Part shown: positions 55,006 through 64,000 of the stretch, piece by piece
How positions within the stretch are numbered: position 1 is the first letter of the stretch
How the letters are laid out: each line of letters opens with the position of its first letter
Assembly (NCBI RefSeq): GCF_018449725.1
Contig: NZ_JAAVVC010000012.1
Span: forward strand, 62,001-126,000
Direction: 5' to 3'
Source of the DNA: Pseudomonas sp. dw_612
Lineage (GTDB): Bacteria; Pseudomonadota; Gammaproteobacteria; Pseudomonadales; Pseudomonadaceae
DNA length: 64,000 nucleotides
Program-made: the position numbers and the translations under genes
Notes under the pieces: model-generated
The model's input: the letters and a program-made list of their open reading frames with translations, nothing else
Told to the model about the DNA's origin: nothing
Databases searched by the model: none

Positions 55006-56280
55006 GTGAAAACTGCTGTCGCCCCACTCGCCCATGAAGCTCCGCCCACTGCGCTGGACGATGTCGTCGCCGAGCTGAACGAAATCTACATCGAGAAAGG
55101 CACGCCGATGTTTATGCGCACGGTGCTGGCGCTGTTCTCCGGCGGCTTTGCGACGTTCGCGCTGCTGTATTGCGTACAGCCGATGATGCCGCTGCTGTCC
55201 CACGAATATTCGATCAACGCGGCGCAAAGCAGCCTGATCCTGTCGGTGGCCACCGGCATGCTCGCGATTGGTCTGCTGATCACCGGGCCGATTTCTGACC
55301 GCGTCGGGCGCAAACCGGTAATGGTGACGGCCCTGTTCGCGGCGGCGTTGTGCACCATGGCCAGCGCGATGATGCCGAGCTGGGAAGGCGTGTTGATCAT
55401 GCGGGCGCTGATCGGGCTGTCGTTGAGCGGTCTGGCGGCGGTCGCCATGACGTACCTGAGCGAAGAGATTCATCCGCAACACATTGGTCTGGCGATGGGC
55501 TTGTACATCGGTGGCAACGCCATCGGCGGGATGAGCGGACGACTGATTACCGGCGTGTTGATCGACTTCGTGAGCTGGCACACGGCGATGCTGGTGATTG
55601 GCGGTCTCGCGCTGATCGCGGCGACGGTGTTCTGGAAAATTCTCCCTGAATCGCGCAACTTCCGCGCCCGCTCGATGCACCCGCGCAGCCTGTTCGACGG
55701 CTTCACCATGCACTTTCGCGATGCCGGTTTGCCGCTGCTGTTCCTTGAGGCTTTCGTGCTGATGGGCGCGTTCGTCACGCTGTTCAACTACATCGGCTAT
55801 CGCCTGTTGGCCGAGCCGTACAACATGGACCAGGCCTTTGTCGGGTTGCTCTCTGTTGTGTACCTGTCGGGGATTTACAGCTCGGCGAAGATCGGTTCGC
55901 TGGCCGACAAACTGGGCCGACGCAAAGTGCTGTGGGCGACGATTGTGCTGATGCTCGCAGGCCTGGCGCTGACCATGTTCACGCCGCTGCCGTTGGTGAT
56001 CATCGGCATGCTGATCTTCACCTTCGGCTTCTTCGGCGCGCATTCGGTGGCGAGTAGCTGGATCGGGCGCCGGGCGATCAAGGCCAAGGGACAGGCGTCG
56101 TCGCTGTACCTGTTCAGCTATTACGCCGGGTCGAGCATTGCCGGTACGGCCGGTGGAGTGTTCTGGCACCTCGGTGGGTGGAACGGGATCGGGTTGTTTA
56201 TTGGCGGGTTGTTGGTGATTGCGTTGTTGGTGGCGTTGAAACTGGCGAAGTTGCCGCCGTTAGGCGATATAAGGGCCTGA
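55006..56280 (+). CDS. MFS transporter (YnfM-like exporter)
   Basis: From GTG 55006 the product has 424 residues and 12 membrane spans. MFS signature between TM2 and TM3: GPISDRVGRKPVMVTALFAA; repeated after TM8 as GSLADKLGRRKVLWATIVL. Similar to YnfM/CynX-type inner-membrane exporters. Preceded by GAGGT at good distance; an in-frame ATG at 54961, with AGG upstream, would add 15 residues. Probably a drug or metabolite exporter regulated by the divergent LysR protein. Substrate unknown. Confidence 0.92.
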   Translation: MKTAVAPLAHEAPPTALDDVVAELNEIYIEKGTPMFMRTVLALFSGGFATFALLYCVQPMMPLLSHEYSINAAQSSLILSVATGMLAIGLLITGPISDRVGRKPVMVTALFAAALCTMASAMMPSWEGVLIMRALIGLSLSGLAAVAMTYLSEEIHPQHIGLAMGLYIGGNAIGGMSGRLITGVLIDFVSWHTAMLVIGGLALIAATVFWKILPESRNFRARSMHPRSLFDGFTMHFRDAGLPLLFLEAFVLMGAFVTLFNYIGYRLLAEPYNMDQAFVGLLSVVYLSGIYSSAKIGSLADKLGRRKVLWATIVLMLAGLALTMFTPLPLVIIGMLIFTFGFFGAHSVASSWIGRRAIKAKGQASSLYLFSYYAGSSIAGTAGGVFWHLGGWNGIGLFIGGLLVIALLVALKLAKLPPLGDIRA

Positions 56281-56291
56281 CCCAATCCCCC

Positions 56292-56381
56292 TGTGGGAGC
56301 GGGCTTGCTCGCGAAAGCGGTTGAGCATTCAACAATGATGTCGACTGATCCACCGCTTTCGCGAGCAAGCCCGCTCCCACA
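56292..56381. repeat. REPIN, family 1
   Basis: Inverted REP pair just after the MFS stop codon, arms GTGGGAGCGGGCTTGCTCGC and inverse with AAAGCGG/CCGCTTT inner flanks. Confidence 0.9.
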
Positions 56382-56402
56382 TTTGACCGAGTACACCAAA
56401 CA

Positions 56403-56430
56403 AAAACGCCCGGCATAAGCCGGGCGTTTT
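56403..56430. terminator. Bidirectional terminator between MFS gene and hemE
   Basis: Perfect 12-bp stem AAAACGCCCGGC / GCCGGGCGTTTT with a four-base ATAA loop, so A/T runs flank it on both strands. It can end both the plus-strand MFS transcript and the minus-strand hemE transcript. Confidence 0.88.
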
Positions 56431-56446
56431 CGTTATGGGGCGACGA

Positions 56447-57514
56447 CTACTCGTGATACTGCGCCGACAACTCATGCACCGCGCGCAGGAACGCACCCGC
56501 ATGCTCCGGATCCACTTCCGGGGTGATGCCATGGCCGAGGTTGAACACGTGGCCGCTGCCCTTGCCGTAGCTGGCGAGGATGCGGCCGACTTCGGTGCGG
56601 ATGGCTTCTGGCTTGGCGTAGAGCACGGTCGGGTCCATGTTGCCTTGCAGCGCGACTTTACCGCCGACACGCTGGCGGGCTTCGCCGATGTCGCAGGTCC
56701 AGTCCAGGCCCAACGCATCAGCGCCGGCGTCGGCGATGCTTTCCAGCCACAGCCCCCCGCCCTTGGTGAACAGGATGACCGGAACCTTGCGGCCTTCGTG
56801 TTCGCGGATCAGGCCGCTGACGATTTTGCGCATGTAGGCCAGGGAGAATTCCTGGTACGCCGCCGCCGAAAGGTTGCCGCCCCAGCTATCGAAAATCTGC
56901 ACCGCTTGGGCACCGGCCATGATCTGGCCGTTGAGGTAGCTGGTGACCGACTGAGCCAGCTTGTCGAGCAACAAGTGCAAGGCTTGCGGGTTGTCGTAGA
57001 GCATGGTTTTGGTCTTGCGGTAGTCTTTCGACGAGCCGCCTTCAACCATGTAGGTGGCCAGGGTCCATGGGCTGCCAGAGAAACCGATCAGCGGCACGCG
57101 GCCATTCAGTTCGCGGCGGATGGTGCTGACCGCGTCCATCACATAACCGAGGTCTTTGTGCGGGTCCGGGATCGGCAGGGCTTCGACGTCGGCCAGGGTG
57201 CTGACGACTTTCTTGAAGCGCGGGCCTTCGCCGGTTTCGAAGTACAGGCCTTGGCCCATGGCGTCCGGGATGGTCAGGATGTCGGAGAAGAGGATCGCCG
57301 CGTCCAGTTGCGGGTAGCGGTCGAGCGGTTGCATCGTGACTTCGCAAGCGAACTCCGGGTTCATGCACAGGCTCATGAAGTCACCGGCCTTGGCACGGCT
57401 GGCGCGGTATTCCGGCAGGTAGCGACCGGCCTGACGCATCATCCATACCGGCGTGACGTCTACAGGTTGCTTGAGCAGGGCGCGAAGGAAACGGTCGTTC
57501 TTCAGGGCAGTCAT
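56447..57514 (-). CDS. hemE: Uroporphyrinogen decarboxylase
   Basis: A 355-residue cytoplasmic enzyme removing four carboxyl groups from uroporphyrinogen III to give coproporphyrinogen III in haem synthesis. Signatures: TPVWMMRQAGRYLPEYRASR (substrate-binding arginine loop), ILFSDILTIPDAMGQGL and GFSGSPWTLATYMVEGGSSK. Full family length. Single gene with a terminator downstream; the 253 bases upstream, towards gltD, contain a REPIN. Confidence 0.97.
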   Translation of the reverse strand: MTALKNDRFLRALLKQPVDVTPVWMMRQAGRYLPEYRASRAKAGDFMSLCMNPEFACEVTMQPLDRYPQLDAAILFSDILTIPDAMGQGLYFETGEGPRFKKVVSTLADVEALPIPDPHKDLGYVMDAVSTIRRELNGRVPLIGFSGSPWTLATYMVEGGSSKDYRKTKTMLYDNPQALHLLLDKLAQSVTSYLNGQIMAGAQAVQIFDSWGGNLSAAAYQEFSLAYMRKIVSGLIREHEGRKVPVILFTKGGGLWLESIADAGADALGLDWTCDIGEARQRVGGKVALQGNMDPTVLYAKPEAIRTEVGRILASYGKGSGHVFNLGHGITPEVDPEHAGAFLRAVHELSAQYHE

Positions 57515-57647
57515 GTCGGCATCCGGAAAAAAAGTGCGGGCATTTTCTCAGAGCGCGGCGCAAAAGGCACGGCAAGCGCCGCACCTTTTGTCTATCGGGT
57601 CAATTTGTCGCGGTAAGACCACGGTTTTCGCAACACCCTGAAACCAA

Positions 57648-57737
57648 TGTGGGAGCGGGCTTGCTCGCGAAAGCGGTGTGTCAGGCAACATCAATGCTGA
57701 CTGACACTCCGTCTTCGCGAGCAAGCCCGCTCCCACA
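57648..57737. repeat. REPIN, family 1
   Basis: Inverted REP pair in the gap between gltD and hemE; same arms as the copy at 56292. Confidence 0.9.
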
Positions 57738-57767
57738 TTTTGATCGTATTCCAATCTCAGGAAGTGA

Positions 57768-59186
57768 TCAGACGCCCAAGTAATCCAGAATCCCTTCAGC
57801 GGCATTACGCCCTTCGAAGATCGCTGTCACCACCAGGTCAGACCCGCGAACCATATCGCCACCGGCGAAGATTTTCGGGTTGCTGGTCTGGTGCTTGTAC
57901 TTGCCTTGTTCCGGGGCCACGACGCGGCCCTGGCTGTCGGTCTGGATCTCGAACTGTTCGAACCACGACGCCGGGCTCGGACGGAAACCGAACGCGATGA
58001 CCACGGCGTCGGCCGGGATGATCTCTTCGGAACCCGGGATCGGCTCGGGGCTGCGACGGCCACGGGCGTCCGGTTCGCCGAGACGGGTCTCGACCACTTT
58101 CACGCCTTCGACGCGGTCTTCACCGACAATGGCGATCGGCTGGCGGTTGTAGAGGAATTTCACGCCTTCTTCCTTGGCGTTCTTCACCTCTTTGCGCGAG
58201 CCCGGCATGTTCGCTTCGTCGCGACGATAGGCACAGGTCACGGACTTGGCGCCCTGGCGGATCGACGTGCGGTTGCAGTCCATCGCCGTGTCGCCGCCGC
58301 CCAGCACCACAACCTTCTTGCCTTTCATGTCGACGAAATCTTCCGGCGACTTTTCAAAGCCCAGGTTGCGGTTGACGTTGGCGATCAGGAAGTCGAGCGC
58401 GTCATGCACGCCCGGCAGGTCCTCACCGGCAAAGCCGCCCTTCATGTAGGTGTAGGTGCCCATGCCCATGAACACGGCATCGTATTCTTCGAGCAGTTGC
58501 TCGATGGTCACGTCCTTGCCCACTTCGGTGTTCAGGCGGAATTCAATGCCCATGCCGGTAAAGACTTCGCGGCGATTGCTCAGCACGGTCTTTTCCAGCT
58601 TGAACTCGGGGATGCCGAAGGTCAGCAGACCGCCGATTTCCGGGTTCTTGTCGAACACCACCGGGGCCACGCCGCCACGTACCAGTACGTCGGCACAACC
58701 CAGGCCGGCCGGGCCTGCGCCAATGATCGCGACACGCTTGCCGGTCGGTTTGACCTTGGACATGTCCGGGCGCCAGCCCATGGCGAACGCGGTGTCGGTG
58801 ATGTACTTCTCGACCGAACCGATGGTCACCGCGCCGAAGCCGTCGTTAAGGGTGCAGGCACCCTCGCACAGACGATCCTGTGGGCACACCCGGCCGCAGA
58901 CTTCCGGCAGGGTGTTGGTCTGGTGCGACAGCTCGGCGGCCTGGAGGATGTTGCCCTCGGCCACCAGCTTCAGCCAGTTCGGAATGAAGTTGTGCACCGG
59001 GCACTTCCATTCGCAATACGGGTTACCGCAACCCAGGCAGCGGTGGGCCTGATCGGCCGAATGCTGGGGTTTGAAGGGTTCGTAGATTTCCACGAACTCT
59101 TTCTTGCGTTGACGCAACAGTTTCTTCTTCGGATCCTTGCGCCCGACATCGATGAACTGGAAGTCGTTATTCAGACGTTCAGCCAT
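57768..59186 (-). CDS. gltD: Glutamate synthase (NADPH) small subunit
   Basis: A 472-residue flavoprotein that passes electrons from NADPH to the large subunit. N-terminal cysteine clusters for two [4Fe-4S] centres (CLGCGNPYCEWKCPVHNFIP, CGRVCPQDRLCEGAC), FAD site VAIIGAGPAGLGCADVLVRG, NADPH site KKVVVLGGGDTAMDC, and end NPKIFAGGDMVRGSDLVVTA. Encoded 33 bases after gltB in one operon. Confidence 0.97.
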   Translation of the reverse strand: MAERLNNDFQFIDVGRKDPKKKLLRQRKKEFVEIYEPFKPQHSADQAHRCLGCGNPYCEWKCPVHNFIPNWLKLVAEGNILQAAELSHQTNTLPEVCGRVCPQDRLCEGACTLNDGFGAVTIGSVEKYITDTAFAMGWRPDMSKVKPTGKRVAIIGAGPAGLGCADVLVRGGVAPVVFDKNPEIGGLLTFGIPEFKLEKTVLSNRREVFTGMGIEFRLNTEVGKDVTIEQLLEEYDAVFMGMGTYTYMKGGFAGEDLPGVHDALDFLIANVNRNLGFEKSPEDFVDMKGKKVVVLGGGDTAMDCNRTSIRQGAKSVTCAYRRDEANMPGSRKEVKNAKEEGVKFLYNRQPIAIVGEDRVEGVKVVETRLGEPDARGRRSPEPIPGSEEIIPADAVVIAFGFRPSPASWFEQFEIQTDSQGRVVAPEQGKYKHQTSNPKIFAGGDMVRGSDLVVTAIFEGRNAAEGILDYLGV

Positions 59187-59219
59187 TGTTAAAACCTCAT
59201 CAAACTCTTCAGGCGCATA

Positions 59220-62200
59220 TCACTGCGGGTTGGCACGGGTGCTGGAAAGCAACGATTTCAGGTTGGCAGCCTTGGGCTTGACCAGCCAGAAACGGCGCAG
59301 ATAGTCGTCGAGGTTCTCAGCGAGGTTACGACCCCATTCGCTGTCGGTTTCCGCGACGTATTCGTCCAGCACGCGTTGCAGGTGGCTGCGATAGGCTTCC
59401 ATCGCTTCGCCGCTGATCCGCTGGATTTCCACCAGTTCGTGGTTGACCCGGTCAACGAAGGTGTTGTCCTGGTCGAGCACGTAGGCGAAACCGCCGGTCA
59501 TGCCTGAGCCGAAGTTGTAACCGGTCTTGCCCAGGACGCAGACGAAACCACCGGTCATGTACTCGCAGCAGTGATCGCCAGTGCCTTCCACCACGGTGTG
59601 AGCACCGGAGTTACGCACGGCGAAACGCTCGCCCGCGGTGCCCGCGGCGAACAGCTTGCCGCCGGTGGCGCCGTACAGGCAGGTGTTGCCGATGATGGCA
59701 CTGTCCTGAGTCTTGTAGACGCTGCCCTTCGGCGGAACGATGACCAGTTTGCCGCCGGTCATGCCTTTGCCGACGTAGTCGTTGGCGTCGCCTTCCAGGT
59801 ACATGTTCAGGCCGCCGGCGTTCCACACACCGAAGCTCTGACCGGCCGTCCCTTTGAAGCGGAAAGTGATCGGCGCGTTCGCCATGCCTTGGTTGCCGTG
59901 CTTGCGCGCGATTTCGCCGGAGATCCGCGCGCCGATGGAACGGTCGCAGTTGCAGATATTCAGCTCGAAATCAGCGCCGCTCTTGTCGTTGATCGCCGAG
60001 GTGGCCATGTCGACCATTTTCTCGGCCAGCAGGCCTTTGTCGAACGGCGGGTTGCGGTCCACCTGGCAGAATTGCGGCTTGTCTGCCGGGATGTGATCGC
60101 TGCCGAGCAACGGGGTCAGGTCCAGGTGTTGCTGCTTGGCGGTCTGGCCTTCGAGGATTTCCAGCAGATCGGTACGGCCGATCAGCTCTTCGAGGGAGCG
60201 CACGCCCAGCTTGGCCAGCCACTCACGGGTTTCTTCGGCGACGTAGGTGAAGAAATTCACCACCATGTCGACGGTGCCGATGTAGTGATCCTTGCGCAGT
60301 TTCTCGTTCTGAGTCGCGACGCCGGTGGCGCAGTTGTTCAGGTGGCAGATGCGCAGGTATTTGCAGCCCAGGGCGATCATTGGCGCGGTGCCGAAGCCGA
60401 AGCTTTCAGCGCCGAGGATTGCAGCCTTGATCACGTCGAGGCCGGTTTTCAGACCACCGTCGGTCTGTACCCGGACTTTGCCGCGCAGGTCGTTGCCACG
60501 CAGGGTCTGGTGGGTTTCGGCCAGGCCGAGCTCCCACGGTGCACCCGCGTATTTGATCGAGGTCAGCGGCGATGCGCCGGTGCCGCCGTCGTAGCCGGAG
60601 ATAGTGATCAAGTCCGCATAGGCCTTGGCCACACCGGCGGCGATGGTGCCGACGCCTGCTTCCGCGACCAATTTCACCGAGACCAAAGCCTTCGGATTGA
60701 CTTGTTTCAGGTCGAAAATCAGCTGTGACAAATCTTCAATCGAGTAGATGTCGTGGTGCGGTGGCGGCGAAATCAGGGTCACGCCCGGCACTGCATAACG
60801 CAGCTTGGCGATCAGACCGTTAACCTTGCCCCCAGGCAACTGACCACCTTCACCGGGCTTGGCGCCCTGGGCGACTTTGATCTGCAGCACTTCAGCGTTG
60901 ACCAGGTATTCCGGGGTTACACCGAAACGGCCAGTCGCAACCTGTTTGATTTTCGAGCTTTTGATCGTGCCGTAGCGCGCCGGGTCTTCGCCGCCTTCGC
61001 CGGAGTTGGAACGCGCACCGAGGCGGTTCATGGCTTCGGCCAGGGCTTCGTGAGCTTCCGGCGACAAAGCGCCGAGGGAGATGCCGGCGGAGTCGAAGCG
61101 CTTGAGCACCGATTCCAGCGGTTCGATCTCGCTGATGTCCAGCGCCGTGTCCAGGGTCTTCACCTTGAACAAGTCACGGATCATCGACACCGGACGGTTG
61201 TCCACCAGCGCCGTGTATTCCTTGAACTTGCTGTAGTCGCCCTGCTGCACAGCGGCTTGCAGGGTGCTGACCACGTCCGGGTTGTAGGCGTGATATTCGC
61301 CACCGTGGACGAACTTCAGCAAACCGCCCTGCTGGATTGGCTTGCGCGGGCTCCAGGCTTCGGCGGCGAGGGCTTTCTGCTCGGCTTCGATGTCGACGAA
61401 GCGCGCGCCCTTGATGCGGCTTGGCACGCCACGGAAGCTCAGTTCGCAGACTTCTTCGGACAGGCCGATGGCTTCGAACAACTGCGCGCCGCGATACGAC
61501 GTGATGGTCGAAATGCCCATCTTCGACAGAATCTTCAACAGACCTTTGGTGATGCCTTTGCGGTAGTTCTTGAACACCTCATAGAGGTCGCCCAGCACTT
61601 CACCGGTACGGATCAGGTCGCCCAGCACTTCGTAGGCCAGGAACGGATAAACCGCCGAGGCGCCGAAACCGATCAACACCGCAAAGTGATGCGGGTCGCG
61701 AGCGGTGGCGGTTTCCACCAGGATGTTGGAGTCGCAACGCAGGCCTTTTTCGGTCAGGCGGTGGTGCACCGCGCCAGTGGCCAGCGAAGCGTGGATCGGC
61801 AATTTGCCCGGGGCAATGTGACGGTCGCTCAACACAACTTGGGTACGACCGGAACGCACGGCTTCTTCAGCCTGATCGGCGACGTTGCGGATCGCCGCTT
61901 CGAGGCCGACGCTTTCGTCGTAGTTGAGGTCGATGATCGCGCGCTCGAAGCCCGGACGATCGAGGTTCATCAACGAACGCCACTTGGCCGGGGAAATGAC
62001 CGGCGAGCTGAGGATTACGCGCGAGGCGTGCTCCGGCGACTCTTGGAAAATGTTGCGCTCTGCACCGAGGCAGATTTCCAGCGACATGACGATGGCTTCA
62101 CGCAGCGGGTCGATCGGCGGGTTGGTGACCTGCGCGAACTGCTGACGGAAATAGTCGTACGGCGTGCGCACGCGCTGGGACAGCACGGCCATCGGCGTAT

Positions 62201-63665
62201 CGTCGCCCATCGAGCCGACGGCTTCGTAGCCTTGCTCGCCGAGCGGACGCAGCACCTGGTCGCGTTCTTCGAACGTGACCTGATACATCTTCATGTATTG
62301 CTTGAGTTGGTCGACGTCATAGAAAGCCGAACCGTGGTCGTTGTCTTCCATGGTCGCCTGGATGCGCAGGGCATTCTTGCGCAGCCATTGCTTGTACGGA
62401 TGACGGGACTTCAAGCGGTTGTCGATCGCATCGGTATCGAGGATCTGGCCGGTTTCGGTATCCACGGCGAAGATCTGACCCGGGCCCACACGGCCCTTGG
62501 CGATCACGTCTTCAGGCTGGTAGTTCCAGACACCGATTTCCGAGGCCAGGGTGATGAAACCGTTTTTGGTGGTAACCCAACGCGCCGGACGCAAACCGTT
62601 ACGGTCGAGCAGGCACACCGCGTAGCGACCGTCGGTCATGACCACGCCGGCCGGGCCGTCCCACGGTTCCATGTGCATCGAGTTGTATTCGTAGAACGCC
62701 CGCAGATCCGGGTCCATGGTTTCGACGTTCTGCCACGCAGGTGGAATGATCATCCGCACGCCACGGAACAGGTCGATGCCACCGGTGACCATCAACTCGA
62801 GCATGTTGTCCATGCTCGAGGAGTCGGAACCCACGCGGTTCACCAATGGGCCGAGTTCTTCCAGGTCCATCAAGTCGTTGGTGAACTTGGTGCGACGGGC
62901 CACGGCCCAGTTGCGGTTACCGGTGATGGTGTTGATTTCGCCGTTGTGGGCGAGGAAGCGGAACGGCTGCGCCAACGGCCATTTCGGCAGGGTGTTGGTC
63001 GAAAAGCGCTGGTGGAACACGCAGATCGAGGTTTGCAGGCGTTGGTCGCTGAGGTCTGGATAGAAGGCGGTGAGGTCCGCCGGCATCATCAGGCCTTTAT
63101 AAATGATGGTCTTGTGCGAAAAGCTGCAGATGTAGTGATCGGCGTCACCGGCGTTGGCCACGGACGAGCGGCGACGGGAGGTGAACAGCTTGATCGCCAT
63201 GTCCTGATCGCTCAGGCCTTCACCACCGATGTACACCTGCTCGATTTGCGGCAGGCGCTCAAGGGCCAGACGGCCGAGGACGCTGGTGTCGATCGGCACT
63301 TTGCGCCAGCCGACGAGGGTCAGGCCGGCAGCGATGATCTCGCGGTTCATGTTCTCGCGAGCGGCTTCGGCTTTGACCGGGTCCTGGTTGAAGAAGACCA
63401 TGCCCACGGCATATTGCTTGGGCAATGCGACGCCGAAGGTTTCCTGGGCAATGGCTCGCAGGAACACATCCGGCTTTTGAATCAGCAAGCCGCAACCGTC
63501 ACCGGTCTTGCCGTCGGCGTTGATCCCACCGCGGTGGGTCATGCAGGTCAGGGCCTCAATGGCCGTTTGCAAAAGGGTATGACTGGGCTCGCCCTGCATA
63601 TGGGCTATCAGGCCAAAACCGCAGTTATCCTTGAATTCATCTGGTTGGTACAGACCTGCTTTCAT
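59220..63665 (-). CDS. gltB: Glutamate synthase (NADPH) large subunit
   Basis: A 1481-residue enzyme making two glutamates from glutamine and 2-oxoglutarate. A 14-residue propeptide (MKAGLYQPDEFKDN) precedes Cys15 of CGFGLIAHMQGEPSHTLLQ, the nucleophile of the class II glutaminase domain. A central domain follows, then the FMN barrel (SGYDGGTGASPLTSIKYAGA, GLAETHQTLRGNDLRGKVRV), the 3Fe-4S loop CKYLRICHLNNCATGVATQN, and a C-terminal beta-helix rich in Gly (GGKLFAAGTAGERFAVRNSG). I chose ATG 63665; a GTG two codons upstream (63671) is possible. Together with gltD it forms the main ammonium assimilation route. Confidence 0.97.
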   Translation of the reverse strand: MKAGLYQPDEFKDNCGFGLIAHMQGEPSHTLLQTAIEALTCMTHRGGINADGKTGDGCGLLIQKPDVFLRAIAQETFGVALPKQYAVGMVFFNQDPVKAEAARENMNREIIAAGLTLVGWRKVPIDTSVLGRLALERLPQIEQVYIGGEGLSDQDMAIKLFTSRRRSSVANAGDADHYICSFSHKTIIYKGLMMPADLTAFYPDLSDQRLQTSICVFHQRFSTNTLPKWPLAQPFRFLAHNGEINTITGNRNWAVARRTKFTNDLMDLEELGPLVNRVGSDSSSMDNMLELMVTGGIDLFRGVRMIIPPAWQNVETMDPDLRAFYEYNSMHMEPWDGPAGVVMTDGRYAVCLLDRNGLRPARWVTTKNGFITLASEIGVWNYQPEDVIAKGRVGPGQIFAVDTETGQILDTDAIDNRLKSRHPYKQWLRKNALRIQATMEDNDHGSAFYDVDQLKQYMKMYQVTFEERDQVLRPLGEQGYEAVGSMGDDTPMAVLSQRVRTPYDYFRQQFAQVTNPPIDPLREAIVMSLEICLGAERNIFQESPEHASRVILSSPVISPAKWRSLMNLDRPGFERAIIDLNYDESVGLEAAIRNVADQAEEAVRSGRTQVVLSDRHIAPGKLPIHASLATGAVHHRLTEKGLRCDSNILVETATARDPHHFAVLIGFGASAVYPFLAYEVLGDLIRTGEVLGDLYEVFKNYRKGITKGLLKILSKMGISTITSYRGAQLFEAIGLSEEVCELSFRGVPSRIKGARFVDIEAEQKALAAEAWSPRKPIQQGGLLKFVHGGEYHAYNPDVVSTLQAAVQQGDYSKFKEYTALVDNRPVSMIRDLFKVKTLDTALDISEIEPLESVLKRFDSAGISLGALSPEAHEALAEAMNRLGARSNSGEGGEDPARYGTIKSSKIKQVATGRFGVTPEYLVNAEVLQIKVAQGAKPGEGGQLPGGKVNGLIAKLRYAVPGVTLISPPPHHDIYSIEDLSQLIFDLKQVNPKALVSVKLVAEAGVGTIAAGVAKAYADLITISGYDGGTGASPLTSIKYAGAPWELGLAETHQTLRGNDLRGKVRVQTDGGLKTGLDVIKAAILGAESFGFGTAPMIALGCKYLRICHLNNCATGVATQNEKLRKDHYIGTVDMVVNFFTYVAEETREWLAKLGVRSLEELIGRTDLLEILEGQTAKQQHLDLTPLLGSDHIPADKPQFCQVDRNPPFDKGLLAEKMVDMATSAINDKSGADFELNICNCDRSIGARISGEIARKHGNQGMANAPITFRFKGTAGQSFGVWNAGGLNMYLEGDANDYVGKGMTGGKLVIVPPKGSVYKTQDSAIIGNTCLYGATGGKLFAAGTAGERFAVRNSGAHTVVEGTGDHCCEYMTGGFVCVLGKTGYNFGSGMTGGFAYVLDQDNTFVDRVNHELVEIQRISGEAMEAYRSHLQRVLDEYVAETDSEWGRNLAENLDDYLRRFWLVKPKAANLKSLLSSTRANPQ

Positions 63666-64000
63666 AGACACTTTCTCACCAGGCTGCCTCTTTTCGAGGC
63701 AAATTTCTTTTCAATTCAACCACTTGCCATCCACGCCGAACGTACGTCGGCTTTGCGGGGGCAAAAGGGAGGTCATTGTACACACCGACACTTACGCTCA
63801 CAAATTTGACGACGAAATGTCGCAAATCTATGTCGCATTTGTGAAAGGTTTAAAGCGATACGCTGTGCTAGTCAAAACTTTTTTAATTTTGACCGCAACG
63901 ACTCAAAGACCACTATGACGCAGACACCACAAGGCACGCGGCCTGTAGAGGCGGCATGCGCTTGTAGAAATTTTGAGGTGCCGAGAGAGGCGGCCTGGGT
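63666..64000. other. Upstream region of gltB, no supported gene
   Basis: AT-rich near 63800-63900. It contains a 13-base imperfect direct repeat ATGTCGCAAATCT / ATGTCGCATTTGT at 63817-63842, possible operator of the gltBD promoter, and TTGACT on the minus strand at 63875-63870 as a -35 candidate without a good -10. Short minus-strand open frames enter from the window edge (the longest ends at a TGA near 63873), but none could be tied to a known protein. Confidence 0.5.

Noticed and set aside
60753..63809. Open frame of 1018 codons on the plus strand
   Set aside because: It lies fully antisense to gltB. Long antisense frames arise from the GC-biased third positions, and the translation has no recognisable domain.
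63860..64000. C-terminal end of a DamX/SPOR-like gene upstream of gltB
   Set aside because: Expected from P. aeruginosa gene order, but none of the short minus-strand frames entering from the edge resembles a SPOR-domain end.

Overview
This window is chromosomal DNA of a Pseudomonas, most probably of the P. fluorescens group. The evidence is the high GC content with strongly biased third positions, the many inverted-repeat (REP/REPIN) elements with a GTGGGAGCGGGCTTGCTCGC core, and a run of core genes (acyl-CoA dehydrogenase, CPA1 antiporter, MscK, SelO, TrxC, ParA-like, LysR/MFS, hemE, gltD, gltB) whose order resembles the PA5020-PA5036 part of P. aeruginosa as I remember it. No rRNA or tRNA gene, CRISPR array, prophage or complete insertion sequence was seen.

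Layout: 1-7728 (minus strand) is a type VI secretion effector operon: VgrG spike, DUF4123 adaptor, giant RHS-repeat toxin, and the first part of a probable immunity gene cut by the window edge. 8093-13995 holds divergent putP and putA (proline uptake and oxidation), with five GTTGCACC boxes between them that look like PutA operators. 14241-20638 holds an acyl-CoA dehydrogenase, two chemoreceptors and a ZapA-like/coiled-coil gene pair. 20711-21575 is a gene-free tandem array of six copies of a ~143-bp unit. 21724-30627 carries a CPA1 antiporter, MscK, SelO, a MazF/MazE-type toxin-antitoxin pair, thioredoxin 2 and a ParA-family ATPase.

30990-50267 is a 21-gene, one-directional, tightly overlapping aryl polyene (APE) cluster: two ketosynthases plus a chain-length factor, two ACPs, a ketoreductase, dehydratases (one fused to the AMP ligase), an ammonia lyase, thioesterase, acyltransferases, glycosyltransferase, methyltransferase, a halogenase-like flavoprotein, a LolA-like carrier, an MMPL exporter, a DUF3261 lipoprotein and an unexpected CPA2-antiporter-like membrane protein. 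Together they should make an aryl-capped polyene on ACP, attach it to a lipid and move it to the outer membrane. REP-type elements have entered this operon at three places. In the lolA-like gene the element and the signal peptide have been triplicated in frame.

50592-52186 is a DNase bacteriocin (S-pyocin/colicin E type, short N-terminus) with its immunity gene, followed by an unrecognised exported protein and a DUF3077-like small gene. 53985-63665 returns to core genes: LysR regulator with divergent MFS exporter, hemE, and gltD/gltB (glutamate synthase). The last ~330 bases hold no gene I can support.
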